Below are positions 8,233 through 16,261 of a DNA stretch of 64,000 nucleotides, in pieces. How positions within the stretch are numbered: position 1 is the first letter of the stretch; each line of letters opens with the position of its first letter. The position numbers and the translations under genes are program-made. The stretch is from an uncultured Actinomycetes bacterium (lineage in GTDB: Bacteria; Actinomycetota; Acidimicrobiia; Acidimicrobiales; RAAP-2), in assembly GCA_903924205.1 (NCBI GenBank), contig CAIYAP010000002.1, positions 124,001 through 188,000 on the forward strand. Direction: 5' to 3'. Below the pieces are notes generated by a model, which saw nothing but the letters and a program-made list of their open reading frames with translations, was not told the DNA's origin and ran no database searches.

Positions 8233-9152
8233 CGGGCGTTCGTTTTGCGGGCTGGGGCATTGCGGTTCCCGATCGCATCGTTACCAATGAGGAACTGAGC
8301 CAATCGCTGGACACCACTGATGAGTGGATTTTCGAGCGGACGGGTATTCGCGAGCGTCGCGTTGGCGGATCATCCACTCTCTTGGGCCGCCAGGCGGCTG
8401 AGCGTGCCCTCGACGACTCGGGTTATCGGGCCTCCGACATCGACTTCGTCATCTTGGCAACCACGACGCCTGATCGACTCATTCCTGCCAGTGCTCCCGT
8501 TATCGCCGCGGAGCTGGGTATCACCGCTCCCGCGATCGACCTCAACGCCGCCTGTAGCGGCTTCATGTACGCCGTTCGGGTAGCGCAGGGCCTCCTCGCG
8601 ACTGGCCACCAACGAATTTTGGTCGTGGGCGCCGAACACCTCTCGCGATGGACGGATTGGAATGATCGCACCATGGCCGTCCTTCTCGGCGATGGTGCGG
8701 GTGCGGCGATTCTCGAAGCGAGTGAGGAGAGCCAGATTTTGGCCTCCGATCTGGGCAGCGACGGGTCGCTGGTTCACCTGCTCACCTGCGAACACGGTGG
8801 CACCATTTGGATGGACGGCAAGGAAATCTTCCGACGAGCTGTTCGCGTCATGGTGGAATCGGCCGAACGCGCCATGCAAGCCGCCGACGTGACCGCCGAG
8901 CAGCTCTCACTCGTGATTCCCCACCAGGCCAACGTGAGGATCATCAACGCCGCCTGTGACCGCCTCGGAATTCCCACCGACAAGGCCGTTGTTGTTTTGG
9001 ATCGCTACGGCAATACCTCCAGTGCCTCGATCCCTCTCGCGGTCCATGACGCTCGCGAGAAAGGTCGCCTCGCCGACGGTGACCTCGTGTTGTTCACTGG
9101 TTTTGGGGCGGGCATGACGTGGGCCTCTTCTGTCGTAAGGTGGCGCGCGTGA
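8229..9152 (+). CDS. fabH: Beta-ketoacyl-ACP synthase III family protein
   Basis: Thiolase-fold condensing enzyme of 307 residues that joins acetyl-CoA (or another acyl-CoA) with malonyl-ACP to start fatty-acid synthesis. The catalytic triad is visible: Cys109 in LNAACSGF, His in IPHQAN and Asn in RYGNTSSAS. The N-terminal DEWIFERTGIRERR segment is typical of FabH. The start at GTG 8229 gives the usual N-terminus just before the first beta strand. It may be reached by coupling from a short leaderless ORF. No acpP or other fab gene is adjacent, so a role in a specialised acyl product is possible. The following gene overlaps its stop by 4 bases. Confidence 0.92.
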   Translation: MTGVRFAGWGIAVPDRIVTNEELSQSLDTTDEWIFERTGIRERRVGGSSTLLGRQAAERALDDSGYRASDIDFVILATTTPDRLIPASAPVIAAELGITAPAIDLNAACSGFMYAVRVAQGLLATGHQRILVVGAEHLSRWTDWNDRTMAVLLGDGAGAAILEASEESQILASDLGSDGSLVHLLTCEHGGTIWMDGKEIFRRAVRVMVESAERAMQAADVTAEQLSLVIPHQANVRIINAACDRLGIPTDKAVVVLDRYGNTSSASIPLAVHDAREKGRLADGDLVLFTGFGAGMTWASSVVRWRA

Positions 9153-9991
9153 GTTCCCCCTCTCTCGTGATCTTGGCCGCTGGTCGCGCGCGACGCTACG
9201 GAGGGATCAAGCCACTCGCTCCCATCGGCCCGAACGGCGAAAGCATTATTGACTTGATCGCCGGTGACGCCTACTCCGCCGGTTTCGGCAACATCGTGGT
9301 CGTGGTCAATCCCGACACGGGTCCGGTGATTCGCGACCACGTTGAAGCACGCTGGCCCCGTGATTGCCACGTCTCGTTTGCTATCCAAGAAGTACCCAGT
9401 GGCACGGTGAACGCAGTCTTAGCGGCCGAAGCGCACGTGGACGCGTCGCAACCCTTCGGCGTCGCCAACGCCGACGATCTCTACGGCCGCCAGGCCATGT
9501 TGGACCTGGGCGAACACCTCCTGTCGGGCGAGCACAGTTGTCTGGTCGGCTTTCGCCTCGAAAATGCCCTGGTTGGTCCTGACCCCGTCACTCGTGGCGT
9601 CTGTGTCGTTGAGGGAACCCGCTTGTCGGAAATCCACGAGCGCCGGGGGGTGACCTTGGTAGAGGGCGAGTACCACGCGAACGATGGGCTCGAGCCCGCC
9701 CAACTCTCGCCGTCCACCGTGGTGTCCATGAACCTCTGGGGCTTCAACCACGTCACCTGGGAACTCCTCGATGAGGCTCGTCGCACGACCGCGCACAGTA
9801 TTGACGCCGAGCTCTTACTGCCGGAGATTGTGGGCCACTACGTCGCGAATGGCACATTGGACGTGGATGTCATTATTTCTGAATCACGCTGTGTCGGCGT
9901 GACGCACCCCGGTGATCTCGACGTGGTGCAGCGCGACATTCGCGAGCAAATTGCTCGTGGTGAGCGCCCCGCCCACATTTTCGCCTACTAA
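9149..9991 (+). CDS. Nucleotidyltransferase (sugar-phosphate NTP transferase family)
   Basis: A 280-residue Rossmann-like NTP transferase. The N-terminal ILAAGRARRYGGIKPL is the nucleotide-binding loop (consensus LAAGxGxRxxxxKpL), GTVNAVLAAE near residue 88 follows the base-contacting region, and ANADDLYG near residue 107 holds the metal-binding Asp. Relatives activate sugar phosphates to NDP-sugars. The exact sugar cannot be named. The GTG start overlaps the fabH stop (GTGA), so both are on one transcript, and an earlier in-frame start would run deep into fabH. There is no left-handed beta-helix or acyltransferase domain after the catalytic domain. Confidence 0.8.
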   Translation: MSSPSLVILAAGRARRYGGIKPLAPIGPNGESIIDLIAGDAYSAGFGNIVVVVNPDTGPVIRDHVEARWPRDCHVSFAIQEVPSGTVNAVLAAEAHVDASQPFGVANADDLYGRQAMLDLGEHLLSGEHSCLVGFRLENALVGPDPVTRGVCVVEGTRLSEIHERRGVTLVEGEYHANDGLEPAQLSPSTVVSMNLWGFNHVTWELLDEARRTTAHSIDAELLLPEIVGHYVANGTLDVDVIISESRCVGVTHPGDLDVVQRDIREQIARGERPAHIFAY

Positions 9992-10294
9992 CGACGACAC
10001 CCCGAGCGCTGGGAACCGAAGTTCGCCAGCCTCTCGGGGCCGCCTCCAGCGACCTTTCCGTGTCGGACAGATCGTTCGCCAGTCCGCCTCGTTCGCAGCG
10101 CCCACCGAAATGAGCTCTGCGCCTCCGCGGCGATGCACGTACTTTGGCAGACAAGTGACCGCCGGGACTCGAAAAACTCCAGTGCCCACAGTTAATTCAG
10201 GACTTTTCACCGGATTTCCACCACGAGAGTGCCCTTGTCCACAGGCCAGAGCACGACGTGAACAACTAATCCACAGCCTCGCGGCGGCGTTGAC
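9992..10294. other. 303-base convergent spacer with DnaA-box-like sites
   Basis: This gap lies between two converging genes. No frame in it has credible coding features. Its right half carries a perfect actinobacterial-type DnaA box, TTGTCCACA at 10235-10243, and near matches GTGCCCACA (10182-10190) and TAATCCACA (10267-10275), all in the same orientation. No dnaA, dnaN, gyr or parAB gene is near, so it is not an obvious oriC. It could be a DnaA-titration or re-activation site, or chance. No clear terminator hairpin with T-run is present. Confidence 0.35.
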
Positions 10295-11143
10295 TTAGTG
10301 AGTGGCGACCGACCAGAGATTGGGACCGGACACGTAGATGAAGTACATGTCCGCGAGTCCCGACAAGCTTTGTGTGCCGTAATAGAAACTGTGGTGGTAC
10401 ACGGTGGGCAGTAGTGGAATCGAGTTCAGCGTCACCACTTTTGCCGAGAATACTGTTCCCACCGATCCGATGTAGGTGAAGGTGATGCTGGCGACGGGAC
10501 CGTGGAAAGGTCCGAGAACGCTGCTGCCCTTCGACACGTATCGATACGTTGCCGGGAGGAAAGCGGCATGGGTGGGGTCGATTAAATCGATGTGCCACGG
10601 GCCGGTCGCCACCACACTCGCGGTATAGGTGCCGGCGGGATAGAGCGTGGGACTGGCTGATTCGGATTTACCCGTGGCATTCACGGGGACCCCCACGACA
10701 TCGCCCAAACTATTGCGCACGATGACGCCGTAATTATCCCGGCACTTGCAAGCCACGTTCCAGACCAGCAAGGTGCCCTTCGACGTGAACGTGATGGTCG
10801 CCACGCCGGCTTTGCCGCGGAATTTCACCACGTCGCTTGGCGGCGTCACGGGAGCCGCCGTAGGGCTGATTCCCGCACCCACGAAAATGGCGTGCGGCTT
10901 TTTCGGGTGGGCCTTCCCAGAGAAGTGAAAGACCACCGCGACTACCAGCCCGACAATCGCAATGGCCGACAGCAGAGCACCCGGCCAGCGACGCGGGGGA
11001 CGCCATAAGTCCCAAGCCGGGTCGTAGGGGCGACCATTTCGAATGATCATCTGACCGTCGAACATCGCGTCCTCGGCCACCTCGCGCGACACCTTACGAC
11101 GGCGGCGCGGTGTGCGATCGGGCACCGGAGGAAGAACGGTCAC
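10295..11143 (-). CDS. Single-pass membrane-anchored protein of unknown function
   Basis: I do not recognise this 282-residue protein. It has an Arg-rich cytoplasmic N-terminus (RTPRRRRK), one hydrophobic helix near residues 70-90 (LLSAIAIVGLVVAVVFHF), then a Pro/Ala/Thr linker and an exported beta-rich domain with a CKC pair in a WNVACKCRDN segment and a Tyr/Gly-rich C-terminus. The positive-inside rule places the large domain outside the membrane. The GTG at 11143 is preferred over the ATG at 11167 because TACGCT (11150-11155) ends 6 bases before it, the same leaderless layout seen for other genes. It converges on the 303-base spacer. Confidence 0.65.
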   Translation of the reverse strand: MTVLPPVPDRTPRRRRKVSREVAEDAMFDGQMIIRNGRPYDPAWDLWRPPRRWPGALLSAIAIVGLVVAVVFHFSGKAHPKKPHAIFVGAGISPTAAPVTPPSDVVKFRGKAGVATITFTSKGTLLVWNVACKCRDNYGVIVRNSLGDVVGVPVNATGKSESASPTLYPAGTYTASVVATGPWHIDLIDPTHAAFLPATYRYVSKGSSVLGPFHGPVASITFTYIGSVGTVFSAKVVTLNSIPLLPTVYHHSFYYGTQSLSGLADMYFIYVSGPNLWSVATH

Positions 11144-11250
11144 GCTCGTAGCGTAGTTCGCAGTCATCGCACGCAATTGCCCAGGTCGTTGACGGAGCGC
11201 GAAGTGCATCATGAAGTTGCATCCGGGGAAAAGTGGTCATTCCGACTACT

Positions 11251-11326
11251 TGGTGGAGATGAGGGGATTCGAACCCCTGGCCTCTACATTGCGAACGTAG
11301 CGCTCTACCAACTGAGCTACACCCCC
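11251..11326 (-). tRNA. tRNA-Ala (anticodon CGC)
   Basis: On the minus strand the sequence folds into a standard cloverleaf: acceptor GGGGGTG pairs with CATCTCC, the anticodon stem CTACG/TGTAG encloses TTCGCAA (anticodon CGC, codon GCG), and the T arm has the TTCGAAT loop. The acceptor carries the G3:U70 pair that marks alanine tRNAs. The discriminator A and CCA are encoded. Confidence 0.95.
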
Positions 11327-11363
11327 AAGAAGAAACCCATTCTATCCCGACGACGGGCGGGGC

Positions 11364-12020
11364 CTAATGGGCGGCGGCGCGCGGAGCCCGGCTGCGGGCA
11401 AAAGACTGCGACTGGCTGGCCGTGAAACGAAGGCCAAAGTCCTCTTCAAAGTCGTCATCCACGTCGTCACGACGGGCGACGCTGCGACGCTGATGCAAGT
11501 CTTCGACGTCCGCCAGGGCGGAGCGGCGAAGGTCCTGGCCTTCGGTGGACCACATCACCCAGAACATCAAACCGACGTACGCGGCGAGTGACAACCAACT
11601 CAGCACGCACCACGCGGCGATGATGGTCCAGCTCACGGCGAGCGACGCCACGGTGCTCAGCGCGGTGGTGGAGAGCAAGGTCAAGATCGCGCGGCGACGA
11701 CGTTCGTGCTGACGAGATCGAGCGAGACGCACGTCGGCGTAGGCGCGCTCGTTACGGTCGTGCATCGAGTAAGCGCTTGCCGGATTCACGCGGGGGCGAG
11801 ACGTCTCATTGATCCGACGTCGGGTCGACAGGGGGCTATTTTCCAACTCTTCGTCGTCAAGAGTGTGAGCCGGAGCCACGGAAAGTTCACGGCGCGACAG
11901 GGCGGAACGCTCATCGCGGAAGCGGTCGATTTTGAGGTCGGTTGACCGGTCCCGCACCCACTTAAACCCGATGGGGGTAAGTATCGCGGCCCAGAGGCCT
12001 ATGAGGACCAGGATCAACAA
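11364..12020 (-). CDS. Membrane protein with SepX/GlpR-like layout
   Basis: A 218-residue protein with one hydrophobic helix at the very N-terminus (LILVLIGLWAAILTPIGF), a charged linker, an Arg-rich patch (RQHERRRRA near residue 105), two closely spaced helices at about residues 110-155 and a charged tail. Actinobacterial SepX/GlpR divisome proteins share this one-plus-two helix plan, so a role at the division septum is possible; the match is by layout, not by diagnostic residues. The reading starts at a TTG at 12020 with a purine-rich GAAGG just upstream, and a second TTG follows directly. The tRNA-Ala gene lies 37 bases downstream on the same strand. Confidence 0.55.
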   Translation of the reverse strand: MLILVLIGLWAAILTPIGFKWVRDRSTDLKIDRFRDERSALSRRELSVAPAHTLDDEELENSPLSTRRRINETSRPRVNPASAYSMHDRNERAYADVRLARSRQHERRRRAILTLLSTTALSTVASLAVSWTIIAAWCVLSWLSLAAYVGLMFWVMWSTEGQDLRRSALADVEDLHQRRSVARRDDVDDDFEEDFGLRFTASQSQSFARSRAPRAAAH

Positions 12021-12080
12021 CCTTCGCTCCGTTTCGTTCTAGGAAACGGTAATCAAACATTGGTCGAAAGTGGTGGATAC

Positions 12081-12725
12081 TTACGCCTCGTGCAGACCAC
12101 ACTCCACGTGGTCGCTCCCCGCCCATCGACCAGAACGTCGATCAGCACCGGGCGCGGGCTTCGCGGTGACGGCCGCGCAGCCGATCGAGGTGTATCCCTC
12201 GGCCCACAGGGGGTGCTCCGGTAGCTGGTGCTCCCCGATGTACCACAGGACGTCCTCGTCAGTCCACGTGGCGAGTGGGTTGACCTTGACGAGGCCAAAT
12301 TTCTCGTCCCAACTAATGATGGGCATCTCGGCACGCGTCGCGGCATCAACACGCTTCACGCTGGTCAGCCACGCGCCGTAGCCCGCGACCGCACGCTGCA
12401 GGGGGCCGACTTTGCGTACTTGACAACACCCGTCGGTGCCGCAGGGCTTGTCGGCCGCGTCGGCACCCGGTACGGTTCGCACCACGGTGAGGTCCCACTC
12501 TTTTTCAATACGGTTTACGAACTCGTAGGTTTCCGGGAAGTGACCCTCCGTATCGAGGAATATCACGGGAGTGAGCGGGGCGTGGCGACGCACCATGTCA
12601 AGCAGAACCAGATCCTCAAAAGAGCACGCGACGGTGATGGCACTGGGGAATTCGGCGATGGCCCACGCCACGATTTCGTCGGGAGTCCACGATTCAGCGC
12701 GGGAAGTGACGTCAGAGAGATTCAC
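12081..12725 (-). CDS. cysH: Adenylyl-sulfate (APS) reductase, CysH family, with one Fe-S cysteine missing
   Basis: Reduces activated sulfate (APS or PAPS) to sulfite with thioredoxin; 214 residues. It has the adenylyl-binding SFEDLVLLD loop near residue 35, the Cys100-Cys101 pair before QVRK that marks the 4Fe-4S APS-reductase class, and the catalytic Cys209 in ECGLH. The second cluster motif should read GCAPCT but here reads GCAAVT: Cys183 is kept and the fourth ligand is Val186. The codons are a one-base rotation of those for the normal motif, suggesting two compensating frame slips or a sequence error. It lies divergent to cysD-cysN. The GTG start follows AAAGTAGG. Confidence 0.9.
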   Translation of the reverse strand: MNLSDVTSRAESWTPDEIVAWAIAEFPSAITVACSFEDLVLLDMVRRHAPLTPVIFLDTEGHFPETYEFVNRIEKEWDLTVVRTVPGADAADKPCGTDGCCQVRKVGPLQRAVAGYGAWLTSVKRVDAATRAEMPIISWDEKFGLVKVNPLATWTDEDVLWYIGEHQLPEHPLWAEGYTSIGCAAVTAKPAPGADRRSGRWAGSDHVECGLHEA

Positions 12726-12778
12726 GAGACCTACTTTCGAGGGAAAGACTACCGCCCCACTAGTATTTAATTACTTCT

Positions 12779-13675
12779 ATGGCGACCGACCACCTCGACA
12801 TCCTCGAATCCCACGCGATTTTCATCATCCGAGAGGTCGTCGCCGAGTGCGAACGTCCCGTCCTGCTGTTCTCGGGTGGCAAGGACTCCGCAGTGCTACT
12901 GCACCTGGCGACCAAGGCCTTCGCTCCGAACAAGATTCCCTTCCCGGTGATGCACGTGGACACCGGTCACAACTTCCAAGAAGTGATCGACTATCGAGAC
13001 GAGCGAGTGGACACGTTGGGCCTCCAGCTGGTCGTGGCGTCAGTTCAGGAGGCCATTGATAAGGGTCGCGTTCCTGACCCGGGCCCGCTGGGCATGCGTA
13101 ATCGCCTGCAGACCACCGCATTACTCGACGCCATCAACGCCCACAAGTTCGACGCCGCTTTTGGTGGTGCCCGTCGCGACGAAGACAAGGCCCGCGCCAA
13201 AGAGCGTGTGCTGTCCTTCCGTGACCGATTCGGCCAGTGGGACCCTCGTGCACAGCGCCCCGAACTGTGGCAGCTGTACCAGGGCAAGGTGAATCCGGGC
13301 GAACACCTGCGAGCCTTCCCCCTCTCGGACTGGACCGAACTCGACGTCTGGAACTACATCCGTCGCGAGAATGTGCCGCTGCCCACCATCTACTTCGCCC
13401 ACATGCGTCCGGTCATTAAGCGCGATGACATGTGGTTGTCGGTCGGCGACTTCGTCCACCCCCAGCACGGTGAAGTCATCGAGCGACACATGGTTCGTTT
13501 CCGCACTGTGGGTGACGCGTCGTGCACCGGTGCCGTCCGCTCCTCGGCCGACACTTTGGACGCCATCATCAAGGAAATCGAAACGTCCAATGTGTCCGAG
13601 CGCGGGGCCACTCGAGCCGACGACCGTTTCAGCGAAACGGCCATGGAGGACCGCAAGCGTGAGGGGTACTTCTAA
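12779..13675 (+). CDS. cysD: Sulfate adenylyltransferase subunit 2
   Basis: The 298-residue catalytic small subunit of ATP sulfurylase, which makes APS from sulfate and ATP using energy from GTP hydrolysis by CysN. The PP-loop SGGKDSAVLLHL sits near residue 31, and MHVDTGHNFQEV, FGGARRDEDKARAKERV and FPLSDWTELDVW are diagnostic for CysD. Its stop overlaps the first base of cysN (TAATG), so the two subunits are coupled. The 53-base gap to the divergent cysH must hold both promoters, and it includes an AT-rich TATTTAATTA stretch just ahead of cysD. Confidence 0.97.
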   Translation: MATDHLDILESHAIFIIREVVAECERPVLLFSGGKDSAVLLHLATKAFAPNKIPFPVMHVDTGHNFQEVIDYRDERVDTLGLQLVVASVQEAIDKGRVPDPGPLGMRNRLQTTALLDAINAHKFDAAFGGARRDEDKARAKERVLSFRDRFGQWDPRAQRPELWQLYQGKVNPGEHLRAFPLSDWTELDVWNYIRRENVPLPTIYFAHMRPVIKRDDMWLSVGDFVHPQHGEVIERHMVRFRTVGDASCTGAVRSSADTLDAIIKEIETSNVSERGATRADDRFSETAMEDRKREGYF

Positions 13676-14922
13676 TGGCAACTGACCTTTTGCGCTTCGC
13701 CACCATTGGATCGGTGGACGACGGGAAGTCGACGCTTGTTGGCCGACTTCTCGTGGACACCCGGCAACTCTTTGACGACCAACTCGCGGCCGTCGAGGCC
13801 GCGAGCCAGAAGCGCGGCGTGGGCGACCTCGACCTCAGCTTTGTGACCGACGGTCTTCGCGCCGAGCGCGAGCAGGGCATCACGATTGACGTGGCCTACC
13901 GCTACGCGGCCACCCCCGAGCGCAAGTTTGTGATTGCCGACTGCCCGGGACACGTGCAGTACACCGCGAATATGGCAACGGGTGCCAGCAACGCCGACGT
14001 CGCTTTGGTCGTTCTCGACGCCACGGCGGGGCTCAAGGAGCAAACCCGACGCCACCTCTGCATCGCTGGTCTTCTCGGCGTTCGCCACCTCATAGTGGCG
14101 GCCAACAAGATGGACCTCGTCGACTGGGACGAAGCCACCTTCCGCGCCGTTGAGAAGGACGTCAACGACGTGGCTCACCGACTCGGCTTTGACACTCCCA
14201 TCATCGTGCCGGTCTCCGCGCTCCATGGTGACAATGTCGTCGAGCCCTCCTACCTCAACACCTGGTACGACGGCCCAACGGTTCTGGCCGCCCTGAACAG
14301 CGCCCCGGCCGGTGCCTGGGCATCGTCACATGATGGTGCTCGCCTCCCCATTCAATGGGTGCTGCGTCAGCCTGGTGGAGGCCGCACCTACGCCGGCATG
14401 ATTAATGGCTCGACGCTCTCCGTCGGCCAGAAAGTTCGACTCTTGCCAGCGGGCGTCGACACCACGATCGTGGGTATACGTGGACCTCGCGGTTCCATGG
14501 ACAGTGCCGAGCCCGGCCTCTCAGTAGATGTGGATATCGCCGAGGACACCTCCGCGGGCCGTGGTGACGTTCTCGCATCCGAGCCCTTCCCCACCGTCAC
14601 CAATGAAATCAGCGCCACCGTCTGCTGGTTTGCCGACGCCCCGCTGTCCGCCGGACAACGTCTTCGACTCAAGCACACCAGCCACTCGACGCCCGCTTTC
14701 GTAGATGCCGTGACCAGCGTGGTGGATGTGGATCAGCTCAGCCTCACCGATGCCGAGCAGCTAGTGCGCAACGAAATTGGACACGTGACCATTACGACTG
14801 CTGACCCGCTGTCGGTTGATGACTACCGATCAAACCGCGTGGGTGGCTCGTTCGTTCTCATTGACGAAAAGAGCAACGCCACCGTCGCCGCCGGCATGAT
14901 CGGCCACGTCACTTTCGCTTAG
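13675..14922 (+). CDS. cysN: Sulfate adenylyltransferase subunit 1 (GTPase)
   Basis: Translation-factor-like GTPase of 415 residues that activates CysD. The G motifs are visible: GSVDDGKSTLVGRL (G1) near residue 12, DCPGHVQY (G3) near residue 88 and ANKMDLVDW (G4) near residue 143, followed by two beta-barrel domains. It ends after these, with no fused APS kinase (CysC) domain. That fits an APS-reductase pathway in which PAPS is not needed. Its TAG stop overlaps by 4 bases the TAA stop of the converging membrane-protein gene. Confidence 0.97.
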   Translation: MATDLLRFATIGSVDDGKSTLVGRLLVDTRQLFDDQLAAVEAASQKRGVGDLDLSFVTDGLRAEREQGITIDVAYRYAATPERKFVIADCPGHVQYTANMATGASNADVALVVLDATAGLKEQTRRHLCIAGLLGVRHLIVAANKMDLVDWDEATFRAVEKDVNDVAHRLGFDTPIIVPVSALHGDNVVEPSYLNTWYDGPTVLAALNSAPAGAWASSHDGARLPIQWVLRQPGGGRTYAGMINGSTLSVGQKVRLLPAGVDTTIVGIRGPRGSMDSAEPGLSVDVDIAEDTSAGRGDVLASEPFPTVTNEISATVCWFADAPLSAGQRLRLKHTSHSTPAFVDAVTSVVDVDQLSLTDAEQLVRNEIGHVTITTADPLSVDDYRSNRVGGSFVLIDEKSNATVAAGMIGHVTFA

Positions 14923-15311
14923 TACTGGGCGATCATCGCGGCGATAATGACTGCGAGCGCGACGAGGACGATGTCCACACCACTGGTGAATCTCTGCGCA
15001 TCACGTGAGCGGGGAATTCCTCGGCGAAGTCGTCGTTCTGCGGGCAGCGCCACCATTTCCCCTACCCCCGCCGCCACGAAGTAGGCCACGATGGCGACAA
15101 TGCGAGCAGCGAGGTGTTCGCTCCACCCCGACCCGACCGACGCGCATCCGAGCAGGGCGGTGAAGTGCAGGAGTCGAGCGGCCCAATTGCGCGCGGACGA
15201 CCCTTCGGGCAACACCGTAGGAACAGTCAGACGCATGGCGCTCCAGACGGTCACCGTGGCGATGGCTGCGGCGATGTGAGCAATGACCGCGAGATACCTC
15301 ACACTCGACAT
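14919..15311 (-). CDS. Small membrane protein of unknown function
   Basis: A 130-residue protein with about four hydrophobic stretches (near residues 5-22, 45-60, 65-85 and 110-130) joined by Arg-rich loops. I do not recognise the family. The ATG at 15311 is chosen because it overlaps the stop of meaB (ATGA), whereas earlier in-frame starts would add an Arg-rich stretch inside meaB. It is the last gene of a murA-meaB-unknown run. A topology with both ends in the cytoplasm is likely from the position of the Arg clusters. Confidence 0.65.
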   Translation of the reverse strand: MSSVRYLAVIAHIAAAIATVTVWSAMRLTVPTVLPEGSSARNWAARLLHFTALLGCASVGSGWSEHLAARIVAIVAYFVAAGVGEMVALPAERRLRRGIPRSRDAQRFTSGVDIVLVALAVIIAAMIAQY

Positions 15312-16261
15312 CAGCGCAAGAGCTCGTCGGCGGCATCGTAGGGATTGGCACCGGCGCTCGCCACGTCGTGCACCCAACGGGTGAAGTCAGCCCCTCCGTG
15401 CAGCTCGTGTACTCGATGGCTCACTACCGCCGTCAACACGCGGTCAATTTCTCCCGCGGCTCGACGCTCCGCATGCTGTTCGCGATTCGGCAGACCTCGG
15501 TCGATGGCGTGAGAAATAATGAGCTCCCAGAGCCGCGCGCAGCCCGTGCCATCGGCCGCGACCGTGGTGGTGATGGCCGGACGCCATCCATCACGTTCGC
15601 CCAAGTCGAGCATTTGCTCCAAATCGCGAACCGTTTCGCGAAGTCCCGGCCGGTCAGCTTTATTGATGACGAACAGGTCGGCGACTTCGAGCAGGCCCGC
15701 CTTATTGGCCTGCATGGAATCGCCCCAGCCGGGGTTGGTCACAATGACGGTGGTGTCCGCCGTGGCAGCAATGTCGACTTCCATCTGTCCCACGCCCACC
15801 GTTTCGACAATGACGAGAGAAAAGCCCGCGGCACCCAGGACGCGAATGGCGTCGGGCACGGCCAAGGAGAGACCACCCAGGTGGCCCCTCGTCGCCATCG
15901 AGCGAATGTAGACACGGGGATCGGTCGAGTGAGACTGCATGCGCACTCGGTCACCCAAAATGGCGCCACCGGTGAAGGGGGATGAGGGATCAACGCAGAC
16001 CACGGCAATCTTGGCAACGGGGATCTCTCCCACACTCCCCGCGGCCAAGGCGGCGGTCACCAGTTGATCAGTGAGCGTCGACTTACCCGCTCCGGGCGGA
16101 CCCGTAATGCCGATGACATACGGGGCGTGATGGCGATACGCGAGGCGAATCGTCTCTCGGTGGTGCTGCCCACCAGACTCGACGTAGGTGATGAGACGGG
16201 CGAGAGCCGCACGCGACCCTTCGCGCGCTTCGTCCAGCAAAATGGCGGGCTCTCGCGTCAT
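15311..16261 (-). CDS. meaB: Methylmalonyl-CoA mutase-associated GTPase MeaB
   Basis: G3E-family P-loop GTPase of 316 residues that loads and protects adenosylcobalamin on methylmalonyl-CoA mutase or a related acyl-CoA mutase. It shows GITGPPGAGKSTL (G1) near residue 51, the VDPSSPFTGGAILGDRVRM switch segment that is diagnostic for MeaB/ArgK, ETVGVGQMEVDIA (G3) and INKADRPG (G4). No mutase gene is in the window, but a cobalamin importer is. The ATG overlaps the murA stop by 4 bases and its own stop overlaps the next gene, so it is within a tight operon. Confidence 0.95.
   Translation of the reverse strand: MTREPAILLDEAREGSRAALARLITYVESGGQHHRETIRLAYRHHAPYVIGITGPPGAGKSTLTDQLVTAALAAGSVGEIPVAKIAVVCVDPSSPFTGGAILGDRVRMQSHSTDPRVYIRSMATRGHLGGLSLAVPDAIRVLGAAGFSLVIVETVGVGQMEVDIAATADTTVIVTNPGWGDSMQANKAGLLEVADLFVINKADRPGLRETVRDLEQMLDLGERDGWRPAITTTVAADGTGCARLWELIISHAIDRGLPNREQHAERRAAGEIDRVLTAVVSHRVHELHGGADFTRWVHDVASAGANPYDAADELLR

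Noticed and set aside
9884-10210. Minus-strand frames over the nucleotidyltransferase end and the spacer
   Set aside because: Arg-rich low-quality frames without start context; they are shadows of the plus-strand gene.
11177-11425. Small plus-strand frame covering the tRNA
   Set aside because: It reads through tRNA-Ala on the opposite strand; such frames often appear as false proteins.
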